Assembly (NCBI GenBank): GCA_963837365.1
Contig: CAWIMW010000006.1
Location: 62,001 to 126,000, forward strand
Length of the DNA stretch: 64,000 bases
Direction of reading: 5' to 3'
Source of the DNA: CAWBXL01 sp963837365
Lineage (GTDB): Bacteria; Acidobacteriota; Terriglobia; Terriglobales; Acidobacteriaceae
Positions 33,001-41,270 of this stretch are shown in pieces. The notes beneath the pieces were generated by a model. That model saw only the letters and a program-made list of their open reading frames with translations. It was not told the DNA's origin and did no database searches. The position numbers and the translations under genes are program-made. Positions within the stretch are counted from its first letter, which is position 1; every line of letters starts with the position of its first letter.

Positions 33001-33243
33001 ATGAAAGGGCAGGCGATTCGCACAACAGTGGACATCCCTTCATCCCTCTACCGTCAGCTCAAGGCACAAGCGGCGGCAAAAGGAAGCTCCGTTCGCGAGC
33101 TTGTCCTGACAGGGATCCGGATCGTCTTGCTAAAGGCTGAGAGGCCACGGTCAAAGCGGGTGCAGTTTCCACTCATCGTTTCGCAAGGCCCGAAGGTCGA
33201 TTTAAGCAACGACCAGATTTATGAACACATTGAATTTCCTTGA
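33001..33243 (+). CDS. vapB: VapB-like antitoxin (RHH type)
   Basis: An 80-residue protein with an RHH-type N-terminus (RTTVDIPSSLYRQLKAQAAAKGSSVRELVLTGI) and a Pro/acidic toxin-binding tail (PKVDLSNDQIYEHIEFP). GATAAT (32989-32994), preceded by TGC, is placed so that the ATG at 33001 would be at or near the transcript start. It overlaps the toxin gene by 23 bases. Probably represses its own operon together with the toxin. Confidence 0.82.
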   Translation: MKGQAIRTTVDIPSSLYRQLKAQAAAKGSSVRELVLTGIRIVLLKAERPRSKRVQFPLIVSQGPKVDLSNDQIYEHIEFP

Positions 33244-33646
33244 CGCCAACGTCTGGCTCGCCCTTGTTTGGGGGCGGCACATCCATTCCGAAAGAGCCAG
33301 GGGGTGGTTTGAAAAGGCGAATGCGGAGCAATTCTTCTTTTGCCGTTTTACCCAACTCACAATTCTGAGGTTACTGACCACGGATAAGATCATGGGACAG
33401 GACACCAAGAACATGTCCGAGGCGTGGAGTCTTTGGGACCGGGTCTGGGCCGATACTAGGATTTCATTTCTTCCTGAACCGGAAGATCTGGAAAAGGAAT
33501 TCCGCTCGCGTTCGCGGCTGTCCAGCAGCTCGCCCAAAGTTTGGGCGGATGCATATCTTTTGGCTTTTGCTTCTGTGGCAGGATTGAAATTCGTGACCTT
33601 TGATAGGGCGCTGAAATCGCAAGGGGCAGATGTGTTAGTGCTGTAG
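33221..33646 (+). CDS. vapC: VapC-like PIN-domain ribonuclease toxin
   Basis: A 141-residue PIN protein with the acidic residues of VapC: Asp 8 in FLDANVWLAL, VWADAYLLAFA, and TFDRAL. VapC toxins cleave RNA, often tRNA, when not held by VapB. It overlaps the antitoxin gene by 23 bases, so translation is coupled. It is convergent with gyrB, with a hairpin between them. Confidence 0.88.
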   Translation: MNTLNFLDANVWLALVWGRHIHSERARGWFEKANAEQFFFCRFTQLTILRLLTTDKIMGQDTKNMSEAWSLWDRVWADTRISFLPEPEDLEKEFRSRSRLSSSSPKVWADAYLLAFASVAGLKFVTFDRALKSQGADVLVL

Positions 33647-33669
33647 CGCGACCCAGTTGGCCCTCTGTG

Positions 33670-33689
33670 GCCGGGGCAAGCCCCCGGCT
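33670..33689. terminator. Hairpin between vapC and gyrB
   Basis: GCCGGGG and CCCCGGC pair around caagc-like bases between convergent stops. There is no T-run on either strand. It may be another copy of the ggggcaagcccc family. Confidence 0.5.
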
Positions 33690-33702
33690 CCGCACGAACC
33701 GA

Positions 33703-36321
33703 TTAAATATCGAGATTCTTCACGTCCAGCGCGTTTTCCTCGATGAACTTCCGCCGTGCTTCGACATCCTCGCCCATGAGCGTGGTAAAAATGGTCTCCG
33801 ACGCGGCAATGTCCTCCAGCTTCACCGAGAGCAGCGTGCGGCGCTCGGGATCCATAGTCGTCTCCCATAGCTGCGGGGCGGTCATTTCGCCAAGGCCTTT
33901 GTAGCGCTGGACCGCAAAATCTTTTTTGCCCTGCGCGATCACGTACTCGAAAAGCTCGCGCGCAGTCGCCTTCTCGACGACTTCCACCTCAGTTTTCTTT
34001 TTGGCAGCCGGCTTGGCGGTCTTCTTCGGTGCCGACTCGCCGTCCTCGTTCACTTCCTCCTCAGCATCGTTGCCGTTGGAAGAAGCGGCGGAGGTTCTGG
34101 CGATGGTCTCGACCACAAATGGCGGTTCGAGGTTCTCTTCGATCTGCTTGAACTTGGCCATCAATTGCCGGAACTCCGGAGCGGAAACCAGCTCCCAGTT
34201 AATGAGGTGCTCTGCTCCCTGCGAGTTGACGTAGCTCACTTCCCACAGGTTATGTTCTTCGTCGAAGCGGCTTTCCACTTCCTTGAACTGGCGCTCTTTC
34301 TGGATCTTTTTCAGCTCTTTTTCCAGTTTTTCAATTTTCTTGGACGGAGTTTTCTTGTCGCCCTCAAAATCGACGCGCTTGGACAAATCAAGCCGGGGGA
34401 GTATCTCCGTGACTTTTTCGTCGCGGGTGCGCTTCTGTACTTTGTCAAAGAAACCGAGATACTCGTTCAGGATGGTGATGAACTTGGCCAGGGCCGCGCC
34501 TTCGATCTTGGCTGCGCCTTCTCCGTAGCGCACGATCAAACCTTCCGACGCGCGCTTCACCATGACCTTCACGAATTCGCGGTCGTCTTTGATGTATTGC
34601 TGCGACTTGCCCTTCTTGATCGAATACAACGGCGGCTGTGCGATGTAGATGTTGTTGCGTTTGATCAGGTCCTGCATGTGGCGGAAGAAAAACGTCAACA
34701 ACAGGGTGCGGATGTGGCTACCATCCACGTCGGCGTCGGTCATGAGGATGACTTTGCCGTAGCGCAGTTTTGCGGTGTCGAAATCTTCTTTGCCGATACC
34801 GGTGCCGAGCGCGGTAATCATGGCGCGGATTTCTTCATGGCCCAGCATCTTGTCGTAGCGGGCCTTCTCGACGTTGAGAATTTTTCCTTTCAGCGGGAGG
34901 ATGGCCTGGAAACGGCGGTCGCGGCCCTGTTTCGCGGTTCCGCCTGCGGATTCTCCCTCAACCAGGAACAGCTCGCAGCGTTCCGGCTGCTTCTCCGAAC
35001 AATCAGCCAGCTTGCCGGGCAAGCCGCCGCCATCTAAAGCTCCTTTGCGGCGCGTGAGATCGCGTGCTTTACGTGCGGCTTCACGAGCGCGGGCAGCTTC
35101 AATGGCCTTGTTAATGATCTTCCGCGCAGCCGTCGGGTTCTGCTCCAAATACGCGCCCAGGCGCTCGTTGATGAACGCCTGCACCACGCCGGCGATATCG
35201 GAATTCAGTTTGCCTTTGGTCTGGCCTTCAAACTGGGGCTGGGGCAACTTCACGCTGATGACTGCCACCAGACCTTCGCGGACGTCATCGCCGCTCAGAT
35301 TTTCTTTTACATCTTTGAACAAGCCCATCTGCTGCCCAGCGTAGTTGATGGTCCGGGTGAGCGCCATGCGGAAACCGGAAAGATGTGAGCCGCCGTCCAC
35401 GGTATTGATGTTGTTGGCAAAGCTGAAAACAGTTTCCGAGTAACCATCGTTGTATTGCAGGCCAATCTCCATGGCTACGCCACTGCGCTCGGCCTCCATG
35501 TAGATCGGCTTGTCATGGAGAGCCTGTTTTCCGCGGTTCAGGTGCTTGATGAACTCGGCGATGCCGCCGGTGTATTTGAATTCGGCGGTTTTCGGTTCTC
35601 CGGTTTTCGAATCGGTCGCGCGTTCGTCGGTGAGCGTAATCAGCAAGCCTTTGTTCAGAAAGGCCAGTTCGCGCAGGCGTTGGGCCAGGGTGTCATAACT
35701 GTACTCGGTCGCAGTAAAGATGCTCTTGTCCGGCAGGAAGTGGACCCTGGTCCCGGTCTTGGCTTTTACCGCTCCGGTCTTTTTGAGCTTGCTGGTGGGC
35801 TCGCCTTTCGAATAGGTCTGCTCCCAGGTAAATCCATCGCGCCAGATTTCCAGGTCTAATTCTTCGCTGAGTGCGTTCACGCAGGAAACGCCGACGCCGT
35901 GCAGTCCGCCGGACACCTTGTATGAAGAAGAGTCGAATTTTCCGCCGGCGTGCAACTTAGTCAGTACCACTTGCGCAGCGGGAACTTTTTCGCCGTCAAT
36001 ATCCATCGGATCTACGGGAATGCCGCGGCCGTTGTCCACCACCGTGACGGAATTATCAATGTGAATGGTGACTTCAATTTTGTCGGCGTGTCCGGCGAGG
36101 GCTTCGTCCACAGAGTTGTCGACGACTTCGTAGACCAGATGGTGAAGTCCCATCTCACCAGTCGAGCCGATGTACATGGCGGGACGTTTACGCACCGCCT
36201 CCATGCCGCCAAGCACCTTGATGGAGTCGGCGTTGTAGTCGCCGTTGCCTCCGTTGATGGCAGTCAACTTTCCGTTTTTTGTAGTTGTTTCTGCGATGGG
36301 TGCGATCTCTTTTGTGGCCAT
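33703..36321 (-). CDS. gyrB: DNA gyrase subunit B
   Basis: An 872-residue type IIA topoisomerase subunit that supplies ATPase-driven supercoiling with GyrA. The GHKL domain is near the N-terminus (VRKRPAMYIGST, EVVDNSVDEALAGHA, VDNGRGIPVD). The TOPRIM domain has LVEGESAGGTAKQGRDR and DADVDGSHIRTLLL, and the C-terminus has the QRYKGLGEM gyrase motif. The ATG ending at 36321 follows ggagcgg; a longer frame exists upstream. A Gram-negative-type insert plus a charged linker (EEEVNEDGESAPKKTAKP) lies before RYKGLGEM. An extended -10 promoter is at 36438. Confidence 0.95.
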   Translation of the reverse strand: MATKEIAPIAETTTKNGKLTAINGGNGDYNADSIKVLGGMEAVRKRPAMYIGSTGEMGLHHLVYEVVDNSVDEALAGHADKIEVTIHIDNSVTVVDNGRGIPVDPMDIDGEKVPAAQVVLTKLHAGGKFDSSSYKVSGGLHGVGVSCVNALSEELDLEIWRDGFTWEQTYSKGEPTSKLKKTGAVKAKTGTRVHFLPDKSIFTATEYSYDTLAQRLRELAFLNKGLLITLTDERATDSKTGEPKTAEFKYTGGIAEFIKHLNRGKQALHDKPIYMEAERSGVAMEIGLQYNDGYSETVFSFANNINTVDGGSHLSGFRMALTRTINYAGQQMGLFKDVKENLSGDDVREGLVAVISVKLPQPQFEGQTKGKLNSDIAGVVQAFINERLGAYLEQNPTAARKIINKAIEAARAREAARKARDLTRRKGALDGGGLPGKLADCSEKQPERCELFLVEGESAGGTAKQGRDRRFQAILPLKGKILNVEKARYDKMLGHEEIRAMITALGTGIGKEDFDTAKLRYGKVILMTDADVDGSHIRTLLLTFFFRHMQDLIKRNNIYIAQPPLYSIKKGKSQQYIKDDREFVKVMVKRASEGLIVRYGEGAAKIEGAALAKFITILNEYLGFFDKVQKRTRDEKVTEILPRLDLSKRVDFEGDKKTPSKKIEKLEKELKKIQKERQFKEVESRFDEEHNLWEVSYVNSQGAEHLINWELVSAPEFRQLMAKFKQIEENLEPPFVVETIARTSAASSNGNDAEEEVNEDGESAPKKTAKPAAKKKTEVEVVEKATARELFEYVIAQGKKDFAVQRYKGLGEMTAPQLWETTMDPERRTLLSVKLEDIAASETIFTTLMGEDVEARRKFIEENALDVKNLDI

Positions 36322-36704
36322 TCCGCTCCGTAGAGAATGCCGATTTTTGCGTCTTGGGTGGGAACCCCGTCCGTCGCCCCGAAGTGACTTCAAATCACTG
36401 AAATTACTAGCACTTACGGAACCGGAAGATATATTGAATTATAGCATAAAGATCACAGATTTTCGTGCCTGGAATCGGCCCGGTTAATGGGGTTTTTGGC
36501 GGATTTTTGGCCCATTTTGGGAAGAGATTTTGACTGCCTCCGTGGCCGTTCCTCTGTGCGCCTCTGTGTTCTCTGTCGTTGGGTTTATAAGCCTTAACCA
36601 CAGGGGACACAGAGTTCCACAGAGGTCTCCCGGATTGTAATCGTGCAGAAACTGTGATTGGGTAGAATGTTTGGCCACCCGATGTGTTTTGAAGGAGATC
36701 ATTC
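36322..36704. other. Divergent gyrB / DUF1003 intergenic region with a cacagag-type inverted repeat
   Basis: Apart from the gyrB promoter, 36539-36627 holds an inverted repeat of the ctctgtg/cacagag family (cctctgtgttctctg against cacaggggacacagag). No gene was seen. The DUF1003 gene has a clear site, gaaggag, before its ATG. Confidence 0.55.
36438..36446 (-). promoter_or_regulatory. Extended -10 promoter of gyrB
   Basis: On the reverse strand TGC precedes TATAAT directly, with no recognisable -35 box. Transcription would start about 110 bases before the gyrB ATG. Confidence 0.5.
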
Positions 36705-37574
36705 ATGGCTTGCGAACCTAAGATCCTTAGACAAGTCCCGTTATTCGCCCTACTCGATGATGAAGAGGCGGCCGTTTTGGCCGGACAGGTCGAACTAAAG
36801 TCCTTTGCTCCACGGCAACGCATCTACAAACGAGGAGAGGCCGGCGACAAGGCCTACGTCATGGTTGATGGCGCGGTACGAGTATCAACCGTGGACGAAG
36901 ACGGGCAGGAAGTCATTGTGGATGAACCGGCGGTCGGTGAATTCTTTGGCTTCGCGTCCATGCTGGAACAAACCCCTCATCAGACCGATGCGATTGCTTT
37001 GATTGACAGCACTTGCCTGGAGGTGGACCGCCATGACATTTCCACGCTGCTGCAACGCAAACCGCTGGCCGGTATGGATATGCTCACCGTGCTGGGGCGG
37101 CAATTTCACTCTGCCCAGCAGTTGGTGCGCGTACGCGCCAGCCGCAACCCGAATGACATGATTGAAGAGGAAATGACATTCGGCGAGCGCATTGCCGATA
37201 AGGTGGCCGGCTTCGGCGGATCGTGGAGCTTCATCATCCTGTTTGCGGTTTGCCTTAGCGTATACACGGCCATCAATGTTGGGCTCAGGGGAGCGGCTTG
37301 GGACCCGTATCCGTTCATCCTCTTAAACCTGTTTCTTTCCATGCTGGCGGCAATTCAGGCGCCGGTCATCATGATGAGCCAGAACCGTCAGGACACCAAA
37401 GACCGGCTACGCAGCGAACTGGACTTTGAAGTCAACCGCCGCGCGGCGTCGGACATTCAAGGGCTGGCGCGGAAGATCAATCTGTTGGGGGACAAGATTG
37501 GGGATGTGGAGGACTTGGTGAGGCATAAACAAGCAGGACCGTCAACAAGCGGCAGCAATGCGGTTTTGCTGTGA
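36705..37574 (+). CDS. Cyclic-nucleotide-binding domain fused to DUF1003 membrane domain
   Basis: A 289-residue protein. Residues about 10-130 form a cNMP-binding beta-barrel (APRQRIYKRGEAGDKAYVMV, EPAVGEFFGFASMLEQTPHQTDA). The phosphate-binding Arg is not clear, so the ligand is uncertain. Residues about 160-240 form the DUF1003 part with two helices (SWSFIILFAVCLSVYTAINVGL and FILLNLFLSMLAAIQAPVIMMSQNRQ). There is no helix-turn-helix. Probably a signal-responsive membrane protein; the function is unproven. Confidence 0.85.
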   Translation: MACEPKILRQVPLFALLDDEEAAVLAGQVELKSFAPRQRIYKRGEAGDKAYVMVDGAVRVSTVDEDGQEVIVDEPAVGEFFGFASMLEQTPHQTDAIALIDSTCLEVDRHDISTLLQRKPLAGMDMLTVLGRQFHSAQQLVRVRASRNPNDMIEEEMTFGERIADKVAGFGGSWSFIILFAVCLSVYTAINVGLRGAAWDPYPFILLNLFLSMLAAIQAPVIMMSQNRQDTKDRLRSELDFEVNRRAASDIQGLARKINLLGDKIGDVEDLVRHKQAGPSTSGSNAVLL

Positions 37575-37665
37575 CAAAGGCACGGAAATCATTTGTATGA
37601 AATGTTGATGTCGCCCTTTTTAACTACCTGGAAACGAATATCATCGTTGCGACAGTGGCAGTTGA

Positions 37666-37673
37666 TGGATAAA
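37666..37673. repeat. Target-site duplication of IS256 element, left copy
   Basis: TGGATAAA occurs immediately outside the left end and again at 39071-39078. Eight bases is the usual length for IS256 relatives. Confidence 0.85.
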
Positions 37674-39070
37674 GAGGGTGTAAATAGAACTGTGTAAACG
37701 GCCAAGGGAAGAGGAGAATAAAAATCCCATGGCCATCGACAAGAAGCTGATCGACGAACTGCTTACCGACTACAAGAAACCCGAGGATATCATCGGGGAG
37801 AACGGTCTGCTCAAACAACTGACCAAAGCGGTTCTGGAGCGGGCGCTGGAAGCCGAGATGACGGACCATCTGGGCTACGAGAAGCACGACCCGGCGGGCC
37901 ACCACCGGGGCAACACACGCAACGGGAAAAGCCGCAAAAACCTGAAGGGCGATTTCGGCGAACTGGAACTGGAGACGCCCCGCGACCGCCAGGCGACCTT
38001 CGATCCCAAGATCGTGGCCAAAGGGCAGACCCGCTGGACCGGCTTCGACGACAAGATCATCTCGATGTACGCCCGCGGGATGACGACGCGGGAGATCCAG
38101 GGGCACCTGGAAGAGATCTACGGGATCGAAGTCTCACCGACTCTGATCTCCAACGTGACCGACGCGGTGGTCGAGGAAGTGAAGCTGTGGCAGGGCCGGC
38201 CGCTGGAAGAGGTCTATCCCATCGTGTACCTGGACGCGCTGATGGTGAAGGTGCGCGACGAGGGCCACGTCCAGAACAAGGCCATCTATGTGGTGCTGGG
38301 CGTGAACCTGGAAGGGCAGAAGGAAGTGCTGGGGCTGTGGGTGGCGCAGACCGAAGGGGCGAAGTTCTGGCTGCAGGTGTTGACGGAGTTACAGAATCGC
38401 GGAGTGAAAGATATCTTCATCGCCTGCGTGGATGGGCTGAAAGGATTTCCCGAGGCCATCGAAGCGGTGTATCCGCGCACCGAGGTGCAGCTGTGCATCG
38501 TGCATCTGGTGCGGGCTTCGCTGCACTACGTGCCCTGGAAACTGCGCAAGCCGGTGGTGGCGGATTTGCAGTTGATCTATCGCGCGAGCACGGTGACCGA
38601 AGCCGAGCAACATCTGTTGGAGCTGGAGGGCAAGTGGAAAGCCTACCCCAGCGTGAGTCAGGTGTGGCGGCGGAACTGGGCGCGGATCACGCCCTTCTTC
38701 CACTATCCGCCCGACATCCGCCGGGCCATCTACACCACCAACAGCGTGGAATCGTTGAACCGCTCCCTGCGCAAGATCATCAAAATCCGGGGCGGGTTCC
38801 CCAACCAAGAAGCGGCGCTGAAGCTGCTGTTTCTGGCGTTGCGGCAGGCGGCGAAGAAGTGGACCATGCCGATTCACCACTGGCGAGAAGCCTTGAACCA
38901 TTTCACCATTCTGTGGCCGGAACGAATGCCGGCCCTGGAGAGGCTGGCGTCATGAAATCGCAGAATCCTTCTACATCGCTGGGCGAGGGAAGGGGAAATT
39001 GCCCCCTTCCCTCGCGCACCTATCCCCAAAAACAAAACCTGGTCGTTTACACAGAAGAGTTGACACACCT
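37674..39070 (+). mobile_element. IS256-family insertion sequence (about 1.4 kb), intact
   Basis: The ends align without gaps over 30 bases (20 identities), including ctgtgtaaacg in both, and are flanked by the 8-base duplication TGGATAAA. One transposase gene fills the element. Its complete inverted ends and exact duplication suggest a fairly recent insertion. It inactivates a lipoprotein gene on the opposite strand. Confidence 0.9.
37729..38955 (+). CDS. IS256 family (Mutator type) transposase
   Basis: A 408-residue DDE transposase. The N-terminal region (LERALEAEMTDHLGYEKHD, GNTRNGKSRKNLKGDFGELE) is typical of Mutator elements. The acidic triad is visible in YLDALMVKVRDEG, VDGLKGFPEAI and TNSVESLNRSLRKI. 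The frame is intact with a plain ATG after agaggagaat. The open frame on the same strand at 38187-39077 is only its shadow. Confidence 0.95.
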   Translation: MAIDKKLIDELLTDYKKPEDIIGENGLLKQLTKAVLERALEAEMTDHLGYEKHDPAGHHRGNTRNGKSRKNLKGDFGELELETPRDRQATFDPKIVAKGQTRWTGFDDKIISMYARGMTTREIQGHLEEIYGIEVSPTLISNVTDAVVEEVKLWQGRPLEEVYPIVYLDALMVKVRDEGHVQNKAIYVVLGVNLEGQKEVLGLWVAQTEGAKFWLQVLTELQNRGVKDIFIACVDGLKGFPEAIEAVYPRTEVQLCIVHLVRASLHYVPWKLRKPVVADLQLIYRASTVTEAEQHLLELEGKWKAYPSVSQVWRRNWARITPFFHYPPDIRRAIYTTNSVESLNRSLRKIIKIRGGFPNQEAALKLLFLALRQAAKKWTMPIHHWREALNHFTILWPERMPALERLAS

Positions 39071-39078
39071 TGGATAAA
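39071..39078. repeat. Target-site duplication of IS256 element, right copy
   Basis: A second TGGATAAA directly outside the right terminal repeat. Confidence 0.85.
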
Positions 39079-39371
39079 TGCTGGTCATCGATCCAAGCAA
39101 GTTCTAAAGACTGCTGTTCTACGGGCCGTAAATACCACATCGTCTCTTCGATCGTACTTGCCACCCGTTTTATGCAATGTCACCCAAGTTGCATCCTTTG
39201 CGATGGCTCCGCATCCGATGCGGACGACACTCGCGGTAAGCACTTTGTTGGGAGAAATCACTTCTTGGCCTTTATCTTGGTCACATGGAGAACAGCTAAG
39301 AAGCAATAGGGAACATATCAAAGTCGCGATGTTTTGAAATTTCAGCGCAGATGCGTGATTGACGCTTGCAT

Positions 39372-39956
39372 TCATCTCTTATTATCTGCCGCTACAAAAT
39401 CTAGCCGATTAATCAATTGTTCCACTTCATCCTCGCTGCCACCGATAAAAGTGAACGAGATCGCATAACCTCTGCCTAGCATGACCAGCGAACTCTGATA
39501 CATAGTGAGCTTGCCTATTTCTTTACTGAAGTCGCTCCGCACCAGCGCCTTGGTTCCTACCGTGGTTGCATAAGGCTCATTCACCACTTTGAATCCTTGC
39601 GAAGTGGTTGCTTCAGTTAGGGGCTCGAAATAGTCCGCCGCAGTTTTTACCCCGGGGAAGGAAGAGAGACTCTCCGCGGCAATGATGACCGCGGGGTTTA
39701 CGTCTTCGCTCTTGACCTCGGGCGGGTGCTCGAAGACTGCCAGCAGGACTTGGCCATTCGAAGCGCTATTTGACTCGCCATGAATCTGGTTGGTGCGGTC
39801 CACCCAGCCTAAGATGACTTTATAAGTAAGGCCTAGTTCTGGGTTGCGATATAGGTTGTCAGCGAGGGTGCCGGCAGCGAGCGGCTTTTTGGATTGCTGC
39901 GCGAACAGCGAGGCAGAGCTCGATAAAAGAACGATCGCAACTACAAAGGTTCGCAT
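39372..39956 (-). CDS. Secreted hypothetical protein
   Basis: A 194-residue exported protein (signal peptide MRTFVVAIVLLSSSASLFAQQ). The mature part has DNLYRNPELGLTYKVILGWVDRT, which recurs in acidobacterial secreted proteins of unknown role, and ends with an acidic helix (GGSEDEVEQLINRLDF). It is translationally coupled (ATGA) to the lipoprotein gene broken by IS256, so the pair probably acted together. Confidence 0.7.
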   Translation of the reverse strand: MRTFVVAIVLLSSSASLFAQQSKKPLAAGTLADNLYRNPELGLTYKVILGWVDRTNQIHGESNSASNGQVLLAVFEHPPEVKSEDVNPAVIIAAESLSSFPGVKTAADYFEPLTEATTSQGFKVVNEPYATTVGTKALVRSDFSKEIGKLTMYQSSLVMLGRGYAISFTFIGGSEDEVEQLINRLDFVAADNKR

Positions 39957-39986
39957 GAGACGGACTCAAACAGTGACTAAACGCCC

Positions 39987-40096
39987 TTTGTCATTCCGAC
40001 GATGCACGTAAGTGCAGAGGAGGAATCTGCTTTCCCTCACGTGGATAGCAATAGCAGATTCCTCCTCGTCGCTACGCTCCTTGTCGGAATGACAAA
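39987..40096. repeat. 110-bp near-perfect palindromic intergenic element
   Basis: The outer arms are tttgtcattccgac and gtcggaatgacaaa; the inner arms are gaggaggaatctgct and agcagattcctcctc. The element lies just after the efp stop on the efp transcript and can fold into one long hairpin. Its inner word also occurs at 6707-6749, so it is a member of a family. Confidence 0.75.
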
Positions 40097-40102
40097 TCGA
40101 AA

Positions 40103-40663
40103 TTACGCCCGCGACAAATACGAACCGTCCGAAGTATCCACCTTGATCTTCTCCCCTTCGTTGATAAAGGGCGGAACGTGTACCACCAATCCAGTTTCGG
40201 TCTTGGCGGGTTTTGCCACGCTGGAGGCGGTGGCACTCTTGATCCCGGGCTCAGTCTCAACTACTTCGAGGATCACCGTTTGGGGTAGCTCAATCCCCAC
40301 CGCTTTCCCATCGAAAAATTCCACCTTGATCTGCAAATTTGCAATCAAGTAATCCACGGCGTCGCCAAGAGTCTCCTTGGTCAGATGCGTCTGCTCGAAG
40401 TTCGACGTGTCCATGAAGTAGTAGCTGTCGCCGTCCGCGTAGAGAAACTCCATTTCCACTTCGTCCACGTTGATCTTTTCGATCGGGTCAGGCGAGCGAA
40501 AGCGGTGTTCGAACATGGCGCCGGTACGCAGATTGCGTAGTTTGGCCTGGATGAAGGCGCGGAGGTTGCCGGGGGTGCGGTGCTCGACGCTGAAGACCGA
40601 GTGCAGTTCGTTGTTGTGCTTGATGATCATGCCGGGACGCAGTTGGGTGGCAGGAATGGACAT
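40103..40663 (-). CDS. efp: Elongation factor P
   Basis: A 186-residue three-OB-fold translation factor that rescues ribosomes at polyproline. Starts MSIPATQLRPGMIIKHNNEL after a good AAGGAG. The tip loop reads TPGNLRAFIQ: Asn 33 is at the position of E. coli Lys 34 (the residue modified by EpmA) and of Arg 32 of EarP-type factors. So neither known modification fits this protein, unless another residue is used. Domain III contains GLVVHVPPFINEGEKIKVDT, typical of the family. Confidence 0.93.
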   Translation of the reverse strand: MSIPATQLRPGMIIKHNNELHSVFSVEHRTPGNLRAFIQAKLRNLRTGAMFEHRFRSPDPIEKINVDEVEMEFLYADGDSYYFMDTSNFEQTHLTKETLGDAVDYLIANLQIKVEFFDGKAVGIELPQTVILEVVETEPGIKSATASSVAKPAKTETGLVVHVPPFINEGEKIKVDTSDGSYLSRA

Positions 40664-40894
40664 GCGAACGAAATCTCCTTGAAATGATGGCTATTGGGCC
40701 GGGCGGGAGAGCAGGCTAGGGCCACAATTTCCGCCAGGCACGAGGACCAAAGTGCTTATTTTAAACGGATTTGGCCGATTTGGGAAACCGTAGGCACCAA
40801 CGATCATCCAGCCAGGAATCTCCGGCACTTAGCGAGGGGTAGGGGGCTAAAATGGCACTAAGCAACTTAACCCAGCAGAAGAAAGGACCTAATC

Positions 40895-41188
40895 ATGCGC
40901 ATAGGGAATTATGAATCTTCAGAAGAGAGTAGCCAAGTAGGCACCGCCGTCACTTTCTTGATGATTGGATTGGGGGTAGGCGCGTTAACCGCCCTATTGT
41001 TGGCCCCGAAAAGCGGTAAGCAGCTGCGCAAGGAGATTCGCCGCAAGTATGAGGACGCGAAGGACACCCTGGACGATTGGAAAGACGATGCACGCGAAGC
41101 CGCCGAAGACGTGATGGAACGTGGCGCGGACATTGCGGACGAGATCCGCGAGCGGGTCTCGCCGTTGGCCAAAGCAATACGGAAATAG
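40895..41188 (+). CDS. YtxH-domain protein
   Basis: A 97-residue protein: one membrane helix (VTFLMIGLGVGALTALLLAPKSGKQLR) with the APKSGKQLR hallmark of YtxH. A charged amphipathic helix follows (RRKYEDAKDTLDDWKDDAREAA). YtxH proteins are small, stress-linked membrane proteins of unclear mechanism. aaagga precedes the start. It is convergent with the SPFH gene. Confidence 0.82.
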   Translation: MRIGNYESSEESSQVGTAVTFLMIGLGVGALTALLLAPKSGKQLRKEIRRKYEDAKDTLDDWKDDAREAAEDVMERGADIADEIRERVSPLAKAIRK

Positions 41189-41191
41189 TCA

Positions 41192-41264
41192 ATGGAGCGA
41201 CGGGCGTCCCCACCCGTCCACGACGGCGCTTTGCGCCTGAACGGGCGAGGACGCCCGTTCCTCC
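41192..41264. repeat. Inverted repeat between convergent ytxH and SPFH genes
   Basis: The left arm ggagcgacgggcgtcc is complementary to the right arm ggacgcccgttcctcc, with a second hairpin (ggcgctttgcgcc) in the middle. It probably ends transcripts from both sides. Confidence 0.6.
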
Positions 41265-41270
41265 ATCGAA

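Larger units (their letters stand above)
37589..39375 (-). pseudogene. Lipoprotein gene split by IS256 (also frameshifted)
   Basis: The N-terminal part lies at 39079-39375: a lipoprotein start (LLLLSCSPC lipobox), then NKVLTASVVRIGCGAIAKDA. Near 39100-39140 the frame slips by one base; the sense continues as EQQSLELAWIDDQHLS up to the insertion. Removing the IS (37674-39070) and one 8-base duplication joins DQHLS to INCHCRNDDIRFQVVKKG, which ends in a TGA at 37589-37591. The reconstructed product has about 126 residues. Its start overlaps the upstream gene's stop (ATGA). Function unknown; it resembles a small lipoprotein family with an SPNG...CGA core. Confidence 0.75.

Noticed and set aside
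34165..35037. 290-codon plus-strand frame opposite gyrB
   Set aside because: Antisense of a highly conserved gene; no start signal, and the composition mirrors GyrB.
38187..39077. Long plus-strand open frame inside the IS256 element
   Set aside because: It is a shadow of the transposase with biased Gly/Arg composition and no matching domain.
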